This document shows positions 20,020 to 28,715 of a DNA stretch of 64,000 nt, one piece after another (the stretch's first letter is position 1; every line of letters starts with the position of its first letter). The notes under the pieces were generated by a model that saw only the letters and a program-made list of their open reading frames with translations, had not been told where the DNA came from and did not search any database. This DNA comes from Kosakonia oryziphila (GTDB lineage Bacteria; Pseudomonadota; Gammaproteobacteria; Enterobacterales; Enterobacteriaceae), in contig NZ_FMBC01000007.1 of NCBI RefSeq assembly GCF_900094795.1, positions 62,001 to 126,000 on the forward strand, read 5' to 3'. Position numbers and translations under genes: made by a program.

Positions 20020-21009
20020 ATGAAGCTCGCGATATATAGCACAAAGCAATACGATAAAAAGTATTTGCAGCAGGTAAACGAGAATTATGGCTACGATCTT
20101 GAATTTTTTGACTTTTTGTTAACGGAAAAGACCGCCAAAACCGCCAACGGCTGTGAAGGTATCTGTATTTTCGTCAATGATGATGGTAGCCGCCCGGTAC
20201 TGGAAGAACTGAAAAAAATGGGCGTGAAATTTATCGCGCTGCGCTGTGCCGGGTTCAACAATGTCGATCTTGATGCAGCCAAAGAGCTCGGCCTACAAGT
20301 GGTGCGTGTACCTGCCTACTCACCGGAAGCGGTGGCAGAACATGCGATTGGTATGATGATGACACTCAACCGTCGTATTCACCGAGCTTATCAGCGTACC
20401 CGTGATGCCAACTTCTCGCTCGAAGGTCTGACTGGTTTTACGATGTACGGCAAAACAGCTGGCGTGATTGGCACCGGCAAAATCGGCGTTGCGGCGCTGC
20501 GTATTCTGAAGGGATTCGGTATGCGACTGCTGGCGTTTGATCCCTGGCCGAGCGCAGCGGCGCTGGAGCTGGGCGTAGAATATGTGGATCTTGATACGCT
20601 GTTTTCTCAGGCCGACGTTATCTCTCTGCATTGCCCGCTGACGCCGGAAAACTTCCATTTACTGAACCGCACCGCGTTTGAACGCATGAAAGACGGTGTG
20701 ATGATCATCAACACCAGCCGTGGCGGTCTGATCGATTCGCAGGCAGCGATTGATGCGCTGAAAACGCAGAAAATTGGTGCGCTTGGCATGGATGTGTATG
20801 AAAACGAACGCGATCTGTTCTTTGAAGACAAATCCAATGATGTGATTCAGGACGATGTGTTCCGCCGCCTGTCGGCATGCCATAATGTGCTGTTTACCGG
20901 CCACCAGGCATTTCTGACCGCCGAGGCGTTGACCAGCATTTCTGAGACCACGCTGGAAAACCTGCGCCAGTTACGTGACGGTGAAAATTGCCCGAACACA
21001 CTGTTTTAA
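20020..21009 (+). CDS. ldhA: Fermentative D-lactate dehydrogenase LdhA
   Basis: A 329-residue NAD-dependent D-2-hydroxyacid dehydrogenase that converts pyruvate to D-lactate in mixed-acid fermentation. Rossmann motif GTGKIG (about 152-157), substrate Arg in NTSRGGL (about 235), Glu in VYENERD and catalytic His in TGHQAF (about 296) are all present. Length equals E. coli LdhA. GGAG lies upstream of ATG 20020. It is followed by a strong terminator and by hslJ, as in E. coli. Confidence 0.97.
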   Translation: MKLAIYSTKQYDKKYLQQVNENYGYDLEFFDFLLTEKTAKTANGCEGICIFVNDDGSRPVLEELKKMGVKFIALRCAGFNNVDLDAAKELGLQVVRVPAYSPEAVAEHAIGMMMTLNRRIHRAYQRTRDANFSLEGLTGFTMYGKTAGVIGTGKIGVAALRILKGFGMRLLAFDPWPSAAALELGVEYVDLDTLFSQADVISLHCPLTPENFHLLNRTAFERMKDGVMIINTSRGGLIDSQAAIDALKTQKIGALGMDVYENERDLFFEDKSNDVIQDDVFRRLSACHNVLFTGHQAFLTAEALTSISETTLENLRQLRDGENCPNTLF

Positions 21010-21019
21010 TCGGTTTGTG

Positions 21020-21046
21020 CGGTTCCCCGGCCAGGGGAGCCGTTTT
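21020..21046 (+). terminator. ldhA intrinsic terminator
   Basis: CGGTTCCCC (21020-21028) pairs with GGGGAGCCG (21034-21042), followed by TTTT. Confidence 0.85.
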
Positions 21047-21123
21047 GAGATTAAAACCCAGTGACACCCTGCTTAACCCTGTTAGAATCCCCCGCCTTTA
21101 ATGGAAAATTCTTAGACGAAGCG

Positions 21124-21552
21124 ATGAAAAAAATTATTCCCTTAATTGCGTTGAGCGTTGCGCTTTCCGCCTGTGTCAGTTCCCGTACTGATACCCTTAA
21201 ACCGGAGCAACTGGCTAACCAGCGTTTTGTCCTGGCTACGTTTAACGGCAAAGCACTGACGGCATCTGACCAGAACCCGGTTCCGGAAATAGGTTTTGAC
21301 AAGGATCTACGCGTCTCTGGCAAAATGTGCAACGGCTTTATGGGCCAGGGCAAACTCTCTGACGGCGCATTAACCGTGAAGCACATGGGCATGACCATGA
21401 TGATGTGCGCAGATCCGCAACGTAACGAACTGGATCATGCTATCCAGGCCATGCTAAATGATGGCGCGCAGATCGATTTGACCGGCGACCAGTTAACGCT
21501 GGCAACGGCATCGCAGACCTTGATTTATACCCGCGTGTCTAACGCTCAGTAA
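21124..21552 (+). CDS. hslJ: Heat-inducible META-domain lipoprotein HslJ
   Basis: 142 residues. Signal peptide with lipobox LSAC (Cys 17), then a META domain with two Cys-containing stretches (KMCNGFMGQGKL and MTMMMCADPQRNELD). In E. coli HslJ is heat-inducible and linked to novobiocin resistance. The start at 21124 gives the proper signal peptide; the longer frame to 21061 would bury it. Its 3' end overlaps convergent ydbJ by 7 nt. Confidence 0.93.
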   Translation: MKKIIPLIALSVALSACVSSRTDTLKPEQLANQRFVLATFNGKALTASDQNPVPEIGFDKDLRVSGKMCNGFMGQGKLSDGALTVKHMGMTMMMCADPQRNELDHAIQAMLNDGAQIDLTGDQLTLATASQTLIYTRVSNAQ

Positions 21553-21812
21553 TTTCCGCAGCTTCCGGTGGCAAGCGACTGTTCACTACAGCGTTTGCCA
21601 TTCGGCAATGCACACATACCCACCATCGAACCGTCAAGCTGACGCGCGGCAGATAACGACCCGCCAATCATTGCACAATTTGCCTGACCTTGATTAGACA
21701 TCGCAGCCTTTATACCCGGCACAACGTGAGCAGCCGTCGCCTGTTGCACAGGTTCGCTACTGCATGCCGACAGCAATAAAACGGCGCACACTACCCCAAA
21801 CGCAGAACGCAT
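21546..21812 (-). CDS. ydbJ: DUF333 lipoprotein YdbJ
   Basis: 88 residues from ATG 21812, equal in length to E. coli YdbJ. Signal peptide with lipobox LLSAC, then the Cys-rich DUF333 pattern NCAMIGGSLSAARQLDG...MCALPNGKRCSEQSLATGSC. Function unknown. The upstream in-frame extension to 21860 would hide the signal sequence and is rejected. Confidence 0.92.
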   Translation of the reverse strand: MRSAFGVVCAVLLLSACSSEPVQQATAAHVVPGIKAAMSNQGQANCAMIGGSLSAARQLDGSMVGMCALPNGKRCSEQSLATGSCGNY

Positions 21813-22122
21813 CTCTTTTCTCCCTTTATTAAAGCGAAACCCAAGCATAATAGGCAGCACAGCGCAACACGTCGAGAGATGAAAGTCATCTTTATGCGCT
21901 GCAGAAACATTTTTTTGCGTTTTTATCGCCGGACGAAGGCAATAAATGCATTTTGTATCTTCACGGCAAGACCTTTCCGAAGCCTTCCAGGCCGGTTCCC
22001 TGGTGGCGGTGGTATCGGCTCCGGTTGTACGAATTCATGTTGTAGATTTCCGCCGCCGGAAATAAAAAAACCTGCTCAGTGAGCAGGTATCTTATAGCGT
22101 GTTTTTAATGAACAGGAAGAAT

Positions 22123-22332
22123 TCAACTCTGGAACCTGCGGAAGAATTGCTCAGTCGATTCACGGACGTGCTCATCAGGGTTCTCGGCAATATCCCCCTC
22201 TCCTGAAGAATGTCGAACGTAGCTACTTTTTTGCCCGTGAAGCAAGGCAGGAGAAGAACCTGCATAGCCTGCAACTGAACAAAATGACAGAAACAGTAGA
22301 AACCATGCAGTTCTCAACGACTTACTCATCAT
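22123..22332 (-). CDS. Possible small secreted protein, unknown
   Basis: Unrecognised 69-residue frame: MMSKSLRTAWFLLFLSFC followed by SVAGYAGSS looks like a cleavable signal peptide (cleavage after GYA), leaving a short polar Glu/Arg/Ser-rich mature part. No good ribosome site precedes the ATG. It may be a real small exported protein or the 5' remnant of a longer decayed gene. Confidence 0.35.
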   Translation of the reverse strand: MMSKSLRTAWFLLFLSFCSVAGYAGSSPALLHGQKSSYVRHSSGEGDIAENPDEHVRESTEQFFRRFQS

Positions 22333-22534
22333 TCATAACCCGTATGTTGTTGGCATTCGAAAACATAGTGGAACAATGAAAGTAAAATGCTGTATGTGAT
22401 ACTTAAACGTATCCAGGAAGCTATGAACAATTACGAGGATTGAAACGTAATAATAAATTCACAGGACGCATTCTTTAAATAAAGAAACTCGGAATCAGGA
22501 GCAATGCACAGATATAACCAAACGCTGAAAATAA

Positions 22535-22561
22535 ATAACCCCACCAGGATGGCAGGGTTAT
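22535..22561 (-). terminator. Terminator below the tRNA-like relic
   Basis: On the minus strand ATAACCC (22561-22555) pairs with GGGTTAT (22541-22535) and is followed by a T-rich stretch (TTATTTT). It would end transcripts reading through the cold-shock gene and tRNA-like sequence. Confidence 0.65.
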
Positions 22562-22572
22562 CTTGTTAAAAT

Positions 22573-22653
22573 TGGGCCGCCATCAAGGACTCGAACCCCG
22601 ACTCTACTTCCTGTAAATAAAGCATTGCTCTAACCATGCTGAGCTAATGACGG
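22573..22653 (-). pseudogene. tRNA-like pseudogene with encoded CCA
   Basis: The 81-nt minus-strand sequence has a 7-bp acceptor stem (CCGTCAT with ATGGCGG, one G-U), a D arm (GCTC...GAGC around AGCATGGTTA), a T arm (CGGGG-TTCGAGT-CCTTG, two G-U) and an encoded CCA tail. The anticodon arm is abnormal: the best stem (TGCTT/AAGTA) leaves a 10-nt loop (TATTTACAGG) instead of 7. I therefore cannot assign an anticodon. It lies 14 nt downstream of the cold-shock gene stop. Most likely it is a decayed tRNA, possibly prophage-derived. Confidence 0.65.
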
Positions 22654-22667
22654 ACAGGGAGTTCTAT

Positions 22668-22880
22668 TTATATGGCGAAAACATTCCCTGCTGACGGGCC
22701 TTTTTGCCCATCTTCAATCGTGAATTCTACTTTTTGCCCTTCATTCAGCGTCTTAAAACCGCCGCTCTGGATGGCCGAAAAATGCACGAATACGTCTTTG
22801 CTGCCATTGTCAGGCGTGATGAAACCAAACCCTTTGGACTCATTAAACCATTTTACCAAACCAGTCATTTTGTTAGACAT
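22668..22880 (-). CDS. CspA-family cold-shock protein
   Basis: A 70-residue single cold-shock domain. RNP1 KGFGFI and RNP2 VFVHFSAI are intact, in [20 protein letters not shown] and [13 protein letters not shown]. It binds single-stranded RNA/DNA as a chaperone. Residues mix CspA-like and CspE-like positions, so I give no paralogue letter. ATG 22880 is the family start; the longer frame to 22961 is the leader. Upstream sequence holds a stem-forming GCCTTTCGGCGAAAAGG stretch, perhaps part of a structured 5' leader. It is not in the corresponding K-12 interval. Confidence 0.9.
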   Translation of the reverse strand: MSNKMTGLVKWFNESKGFGFITPDNGSKDVFVHFSAIQSGGFKTLNEGQKVEFTIEDGQKGPSAGNVFAI

Positions 22881-22961
22881 AAATATTTCCTCAATACATA
22901 GAGCCTTTCGGCGAAAAGGGTTTTCGCACAGAATTAAATTATTAACGATAAGGAGGCTCAA

Positions 22962-23748
22962 AAAGAAGAATTATCTATGGATAACACTTGTGATGAGGAC
23001 TGCTTTACTAAACCGCTTTATTACATCTGTGGGCCAAACCAACCACTCATTAGGCACATACATACCAACTTATAGCAAGCTTTATTTTATGCGAACCCAC
23101 GAGGCGAGATGCCATACAACTGGCGTTAACAATAAAACCACGCCGAATGTTAGAAGAGCATCCTGATAATTTCGGCGAACATTGCAATTATCATGAGGCT
23201 AAAATCAACCATTATGCTGCTATCTGTTGCATCCTGCAAACGCGCTATGTGGTGCCAGTAGCGGGTACCAGGCGCCCTGGTCGCAACGGCGTAACCGCTC
23301 TCACTCACAGAATGAACACCGGCAAAGTCAAAGAGTGCTACTTACGGGAAAATTGCTGGCTGCATTTCAGTGTATTTTCCTGGGATAGTGCCACGTAACG
23401 GTGAATCGGTTATCAGAAACATGGGCGATGTGTTTTTTGTTTGAAGGATCGACTGATGGCGTGCAATGCATTGAAAGATAGAGACAAAAACCGTTCGAAC
23501 GCATAGCACTGATGAAGAAAGCTAAACCTGAGCCCGATCCGCCGGAACGCAATAAATTCATTAACATAATAAATACCGGCCGGGCACATCAGATCAAGTA
23601 TCTCTTCTCACTGGCTGTTTATACTTGATAAAGACACGGTGAGCAGCCAGACACAATCAATTAAAAATTGCTTCCTGCAGCCCCACATGGAAAGCGTCAG
23701 TGCGCAAGCTTGTTGTAAACCTTATAATTAAGTAATGAGAGCATCCAT
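22962..23748. other. Gene-poor interval upstream of ydbK
   Basis: No frame here looks like a protein I recognise. The stretch includes a perfect 9-bp inverted repeat, ATCAAGTAT (23593-23601) with ATACTTGAT (23621-23629), spaced by 19 bp. A TATAAT (23723-23728) stands 20 bp before the ydbK start and may be its -10. In K-12 the ydbK-ompN interval carries the sRNA gene micC; I do not see it here. Confidence 0.4.
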
Positions 23749-26700
23749 ATGATCACGATTGACGGTAATGGCGCAGTGGCCTCAGTGGCCTTTCGTACCA
23801 GTGAAGTTATCGCCATATATCCCATAACACCCAGTTCAACGATGGCTGAGCAGGCTGATGCCTGGGCTGGTAACGGCTTGAAGAATGTCTGGGGCGACAC
23901 GCCCCGCGTTGTTGAAATGCAGTCTGAAGCCGGGGCTATTGCAGCCGTCCACGGTGCACTGCAAACCGGGGCACTCTCAACCTCATTTACCTCATCGCAG
24001 GGCCTGCTGCTGATGATCCCGACGCTATACAAACTGGCCGGGCAACTGACGCCCTTTGTATTGCACGTCGCAGCGCGTACCGTAGCGACCCATGCACTCT
24101 CCATTTTTGGTGATCACTCCGACGTGATGGCGGTGCGCCAGACCGGCTGCGCCATGCTCGCTGCGGGTAGTGTGCAGGAGGCACAGGATTTCGCGCTGAT
24201 TTCACATATTGCCACGCTGAAAAGCCGCGTGCCGTTCATTCACTTTTTTGATGGTTTTCGTACTTCGCACGAAATCAACAAGATTACGCCGCTGGCGGAC
24301 GACACTATCCGTAATCTGCTGCCACAGCAGGAGATTGACGAACATCGCGCCCGTGCGCTGAACCCGGAGCATCCGGTTATTCGCGGCACATCGGCTAACC
24401 CGGACACTTACTTCCAGTCCCGCGAGGCAACAAACCCCTGGTACAACGCGGTCTACGCTCACGTCGAACAGGCAATGAACGATTTTGCCGAAGCCACCGG
24501 GCGTAGCTACAAACCGTTCGAATACTACGGCCATCCGCAGGCCGATCGCGTAATTGTACTGATGGGGTCGGCGGTGGGTACCTGCGAAGAGGTGGTTGAC
24601 GAGTTGCTGACGCGAGGCGAGAAAGTCGGCGTGCTGAAAGTTCGCCTCTATCGTCCGTTTAGCGCCGCGCATCTGCTGGCAGTTCTGCCGGAAAGCGTGC
24701 GTACTGTTGCTGTGCTCGATCGCACCAAAGAGCCGGGCGCACAGGCAGAACCGCTTTATCTTGATGTGATGACGGCACTGGCGGAAGCCTTTAATCATGG
24801 AAAACGGGAAAGCCTGCCCCGTGTGATTGGCGGGCGCTACGGTCTATCATCCAAAGAGTTTGGCCCGGAATGCGTGCTGGCGGTGTTCAATGAGCTGCGC
24901 ACGGCGAACCCCAAACCGCGTTTTACCGTCGGTATCTACGACGATGTTACTAACCTTTCGCTGCCGCTGCCGGAAAACACCCTGCCGTCACATGCGATAC
25001 TGGAAGCGCTATTTTACGGGCTGGGCAGCGATGGCAGCGTCTCGGCGACCAAAAACAATATCAAGATTATTGGTAACTCCACACCGTGGTACGCTCAGGG
25101 TTATTTTGTCTATGATTCGAAAAAAGCAGGCGGCCTCACGGTTTCACATTTGCGCGTCAGCGAAAGACCAATAAACTCCGCGTATCTGATTTCACAGGCG
25201 GATTTTGTCGGTTGCCATCAGTTGCAGTTTATCGATAAATACCAAATGGCCGAACGGCTGAAACCGGGTGGTATTTTTCTTCTCAATACGCCCTACAGCG
25301 CAGAGGAAGTGTGGTCGCGTCTGCCGCAGGAAGTTCAGGCGGTGCTGAATCAGAAAAAAGCTCGTTTCTTTGTGGTCAACGCGGCGAAAATCGCCCGCGA
25401 ATGCAGCCTCGGCGCGCGTATTAACACCGTTATGCAGATGGCGTTCTTCCATCTGACCAATGTGTTGCCTGGCGACAGCGCGCTGGCTGAGCTTCAGGGT
25501 GCGATCGCCAAAAGCTACAGCAGCAAAGGGCAGGAACTGGTTGAGCGCAACTGGCAGGCTCTGGCGCTGGCACGAGAATCACTGTTCGAAGTACCGCTGG
25601 GGCCAGTCAACCCGCAAAGCCCGCACCGCCCGCCGGTTGTTTCCGATGCGGCGCCGGATTTTGTTAAAACCGTCACCGCCGCCATGCTGGCGGGACTTGG
25701 CGATGCGCTGCCGGTCTCCGCCCTGCCACCGGATGGCACCTGGCCGGTTGGCACCACTCGCTGGGAGAAACGCAACATTGCTGAAGAGATCCCCATCTGG
25801 AAAGAAGATCTCTGTACCCAGTGTAACCATTGTGTCGCCGCCTGCCCGCATTCGGCGATCCGCGCAAAAGTGGTTTCTCCGGCGGCGATGGAACACGCTC
25901 CCGATACGCTCCATTCACTGGACGTGAAATCCCGTGATATGCGCGGACAGAAATATGTCTTACAGGTCGCGCCGGAAGATTGCACCGGCTGTAACCTGTG
26001 TGTTGAAGTCTGCCCGGCAAAAGATCGTCAGAACCCGGACATTAAGGCCATCAATATGATGTCGCGCCTTGAACATGTGGAAGAAGAGAAAGTGAATTAT
26101 GACTTCTTCCTCAGCCTGCCGGAGATCGACCGCAGCACGCTGGAACGCATTGATATCCGTACTTCGCAACTGATCACCCCGCTGTTTGAATATTCCGGCG
26201 CGTGTTCCGGTTGCGGTGAAACGCCGTACATTAAACTGCTGACCCAGTTGTATGGTGATCGGATGATGATTGCCAATGCCACCGGGTGTTCATCCATTTA
26301 CGGCGGTAATCTGCCTTCAACGCCCTATACCACAGACGCCAACGGGCGCGGTCCAGCGTGGGCGAACTCGCTGTTTGAAGATAACGCCGAGTTTGGTCTG
26401 GGCTTCCGTCTCAGTGTCGATCAGCACCGCCAGCGCGTGATGCGTCTGCTGAATCAATTTGCCGACCATATTCCGACAGAACTGTTTGCTGCACTTCATC
26501 AGGAGGCCACGCCGGACGTTCGCCGCGAACAAGTTGTCGGATTGCGCAACGCGCTGGCCAATGTTGAGGGTGCGCGGCAACTTCTGACCGATGCCGATGC
26601 GCTGGTTGAGAAATCGATCTGGCTGATTGGCGGCGATGGCTGGGCCTATGACATTGGTTTCGGAGGGTTGGATCATGTGATGAGTCTGAGCGAAAACGTC

Positions 26701-27273
26701 AATATTCTGGTGCTTGATACCCAGTGCTACTCCAACACCGGCGGCCAGGCATCAAAAGCCACGCCGCTGGGTGCAGTGACCAAATTTGGCGAACATGGTA
26801 AACGTAAAACACGCAAAGATCTGGGCGTCAGCATGATGATGTACGGACATGTTTATGTGGCGCAGATTTCCCTTGGTGCACAGTTGAACCAGACCGTGAA
26901 AGCCATTCAGGAAGCGGAAGCCTATCCGGGCCCATCGCTGATCATCGCTTACAGTCCGTGCGAAGAACATGGCTACGACCTGGCGCTGAGCCACGATCAA
27001 ATGCGTCAGTTGACCGCCACTGGCTTCTGGCCGCTCTATCGTTACGACCCCCGCCGCGAAGAGGAAGGTAAAATCCCGCTGGCGCTGGATTCTCGTCCGC
27101 CGTCTGACGCGCTGGCGGAAACCCTGCTCAATGAACAGCGCTTCCGTCGTCTGAATGTGCAGCAGCCAGAAGTGGCAGAACAACTGTGGAAAGATGCTGC
27201 CGCCGACCTGCAAAAGCGCTATGACTTCCTCGCGCAACTGGCCGGAAAAACAGAGAAAAGCCCGACAGAATAA
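23749..27273 (+). CDS. ydbK: Pyruvate:flavodoxin/ferredoxin oxidoreductase YdbK (NifJ type)
   Basis: A 1174-residue one-chain PFOR that oxidises pyruvate with CoA to acetyl-CoA and CO2, reducing flavodoxin or ferredoxin. The order is standard: pyruvate-binding domain I (IYPITPSSTMAEQAD, near 25-40), CoA/transketolase domains, two [4Fe-4S] motifs (CTQCNHCVAACP near 689 and CTGCNLCVEVCP near 745), the proximal-cluster Cys (CSGCGETPYIKLL near 820) and the TPP site (GGDGWAYDIGFGGLDHV then DTQCYSNTGGQ). Complete and in frame. In E. coli ydbK is induced by SoxS under oxidative stress. Flanked here by decayed mobile DNA but itself well preserved. Confidence 0.97.
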   Translation: MITIDGNGAVASVAFRTSEVIAIYPITPSSTMAEQADAWAGNGLKNVWGDTPRVVEMQSEAGAIAAVHGALQTGALSTSFTSSQGLLLMIPTLYKLAGQLTPFVLHVAARTVATHALSIFGDHSDVMAVRQTGCAMLAAGSVQEAQDFALISHIATLKSRVPFIHFFDGFRTSHEINKITPLADDTIRNLLPQQEIDEHRARALNPEHPVIRGTSANPDTYFQSREATNPWYNAVYAHVEQAMNDFAEATGRSYKPFEYYGHPQADRVIVLMGSAVGTCEEVVDELLTRGEKVGVLKVRLYRPFSAAHLLAVLPESVRTVAVLDRTKEPGAQAEPLYLDVMTALAEAFNHGKRESLPRVIGGRYGLSSKEFGPECVLAVFNELRTANPKPRFTVGIYDDVTNLSLPLPENTLPSHAILEALFYGLGSDGSVSATKNNIKIIGNSTPWYAQGYFVYDSKKAGGLTVSHLRVSERPINSAYLISQADFVGCHQLQFIDKYQMAERLKPGGIFLLNTPYSAEEVWSRLPQEVQAVLNQKKARFFVVNAAKIARECSLGARINTVMQMAFFHLTNVLPGDSALAELQGAIAKSYSSKGQELVERNWQALALARESLFEVPLGPVNPQSPHRPPVVSDAAPDFVKTVTAAMLAGLGDALPVSALPPDGTWPVGTTRWEKRNIAEEIPIWKEDLCTQCNHCVAACPHSAIRAKVVSPAAMEHAPDTLHSLDVKSRDMRGQKYVLQVAPEDCTGCNLCVEVCPAKDRQNPDIKAINMMSRLEHVEEEKVNYDFFLSLPEIDRSTLERIDIRTSQLITPLFEYSGACSGCGETPYIKLLTQLYGDRMMIANATGCSSIYGGNLPSTPYTTDANGRGPAWANSLFEDNAEFGLGFRLSVDQHRQRVMRLLNQFADHIPTELFAALHQEATPDVRREQVVGLRNALANVEGARQLLTDADALVEKSIWLIGGDGWAYDIGFGGLDHVMSLSENVNILVLDTQCYSNTGGQASKATPLGAVTKFGEHGKRKTRKDLGVSMMMYGHVYVAQISLGAQLNQTVKAIQEAEAYPGPSLIIAYSPCEEHGYDLALSHDQMRQLTATGFWPLYRYDPRREEEGKIPLALDSRPPSDALAETLLNEQRFRRLNVQQPEVAEQLWKDAAADLQKRYDFLAQLAGKTEKSPTE

Positions 27274-27285
27274 ACGAACTGCCTA

Positions 27286-27315
27286 AAAGCTACCGGTTAG
27301 CGCCGGTGGCTTTTT
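27286..27315 (+). terminator. ydbK intrinsic terminator
   Basis: GCTACCGG (27289-27296) pairs with CCGGTGGC (27303-27310), one G-U, followed by TTTTT. Confidence 0.85.
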
Positions 27316-27393
27316 AAACGCCCGGATTTCGCATGGCACCCTTCGCAGGCTGCGTTAATAATCGGTTTTCCCTGGCGACAAGGAGCGAACAAT

Positions 27394-27648
27394 ATGCGAC
27401 ATCATCCCGTAACTTCATCGCGAATTTCGTCCATTGGTTCAGCGGCAAAAGCTGCATTTCCCGCATCATTCTTTATCCTGTACAAGGGCGAGATGAAATG
27501 CGCTCGTAAAACACGCTGGCATTCGTCGCCGGAATCCGTACCATACGCGCATACTTTTGCCTGCTGGCTTTTGAGTGCTGGCGCTAATCTGTATTTTATT
27601 GCCAGCCGGATGGGGCATAAAAACGCGCAAATTGCTTATGGTGTATAG
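27394..27648 (+). pseudogene. Tyrosine integrase C-terminal remnant
   Basis: The last 37 codons (27538-27648) read VPYAHTFACWLLSAGANLYF then IASRMGHKNAQIAY. This matches the HxxR-to-GH-to-Tyr end of phage integrases (usual form LRHTFASWMLSAGANPAFIASQMGHENAQMVY). The conserved Arg before HTFA is replaced by Ala, the frame ends just after the catalytic-Tyr region, and no N-terminal or core domain lies upstream, so it is inactive. It lies just upstream of ttcA, whose 5' end is the Rac prophage attachment site in E. coli. Confidence 0.75.
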
Positions 27649-27743
27649 ACAGGGGTAATGGCTGTCACAGGGAATGATCGGCTTTCCCTTGTGGATTTGG
27701 TTTGCCCACGTCGTGCTCCCGATGCTTCCAGAGAAAAGAAATA

Positions 27744-28679
27744 ATGACCGAGAAACAAGAGATTACAAAGAAAGAGCAGTACAACCTCAACAAGCTACAA
27801 AAACGTCTGCGTCGTAACGTTGGCGAAGCCATTGCCGACTTCAATATGATTGAAGAAGGCGACCGCATTATGGTCTGTCTTTCCGGCGGCAAAGACAGCT
27901 ACACGATGCTGGAAATTCTGCGCAACCTGCAACAGAGCGCACCGGTCAATTTTTCGCTGGTGGCGGTCAACCTCGACCAGAAACAACCGGGCTTCCCGGA
28001 ACATATTCTTCCGCAGTACCTGGATTCGCTTGGCGTTGAGTACAAAATCGTGGAAGAGAACACTTACGGCATCGTGAAAGAGAAGATCCCGGAAGGCAAA
28101 ACCACCTGCTCTCTCTGTTCCCGCCTGCGTCGCGGGATCCTCTATCGTACAGCGAGCGAACTGGGCGCGACCAAGATTGCGCTTGGCCACCATCGTGATG
28201 ACATTCTGCAAACGCTGTTTTTGAATATGTTCTACGGCGGAAAAATGAAAGGCATGCCGCCGAAGCTGATGAGCGATGACGGCAAACATATAGTGATCCG
28301 CCCGCTGGCTTACTGCCGTGAAAAAGATATTGAGCGTTTTTCACAAGCGAAAGGTTTCCCGATCATTCCGTGCAACCTGTGCGGTTCGCAACCGAACCTG
28401 CAACGCCAGGTGATTGCCGATATGCTACGTGACTGGGACAAACGTTATCCGGGTCGCATCGAAACCATGTTCAGTGCCATGCAAAACGTGGTACCGTCAC
28501 ATCTTAGTGACGTCAATCTCTTTGATTTTAAAGCCATTACGCACGGTTCGGAAGTGATCAACGGCGGCGATCTGGCGTTCGACCGTGAAGAGATCCCGTT
28601 GCAACCGGCTGGCTGGCAGCCGGAAGAAGATGACGCGCAGCTCGATGAACTGCGTCTTAATGTCATTGAAGTGAAATAA
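27744..28679 (+). CDS. ttcA: tRNA 2-thiocytidine synthetase TtcA
   Basis: 311 residues, same as E. coli TtcA, which thiolates cytidine-32 of certain tRNAs using ATP and an Fe-S cluster. PP-loop SGGKDS (about 47-52), CSLCSR and [13 protein letters not shown] cluster motifs are present. The start at 27744 ([20 protein letters not shown]) matches the family; the longer frame to 27702 lacks homology. The 5' part of this gene is the integration target of Rac in K-12; here the gene is intact with an integrase relic just before it. Confidence 0.96.
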   Translation: MTEKQEITKKEQYNLNKLQKRLRRNVGEAIADFNMIEEGDRIMVCLSGGKDSYTMLEILRNLQQSAPVNFSLVAVNLDQKQPGFPEHILPQYLDSLGVEYKIVEENTYGIVKEKIPEGKTTCSLCSRLRRGILYRTASELGATKIALGHHRDDILQTLFLNMFYGGKMKGMPPKLMSDDGKHIVIRPLAYCREKDIERFSQAKGFPIIPCNLCGSQPNLQRQVIADMLRDWDKRYPGRIETMFSAMQNVVPSHLSDVNLFDFKAITHGSEVINGGDLAFDREEIPLQPAGWQPEEDDAQLDELRLNVIEVK

Positions 28680-28684
28680 ATCAC

Positions 28685-28711
28685 AGCCTCTCTGCTGCGT
28701 GCAGAGAGGCT
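28685..28711. terminator. Bidirectional terminator between ttcA and dbpA
   Basis: AGCCTCTCTGC (28685-28695) and GCAGAGAGGCT (28701-28711), 11-bp perfect stem, followed by GGTTTT on the plus strand and by a weaker T-rich tract on the minus strand. Confidence 0.85.
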
Positions 28712-28715
28712 GGTT

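Noticed and set aside
23147..23398. 83-codon plus-strand frame in the gene-poor stretch before ydbK
   Set aside because: No ribosome site, composition unlike a protein, no family resemblance.
22962..23748. Possible micC sRNA next to ydbK as in K-12
   Set aside because: Neither the MicC 5' region nor its GC-rich terminator is visible here, and ompN is not adjacent.
26752..27237. 161-codon minus-strand frame inside ydbK
   Set aside because: Shadow of the ydbK codons; no family pattern or ribosome site.
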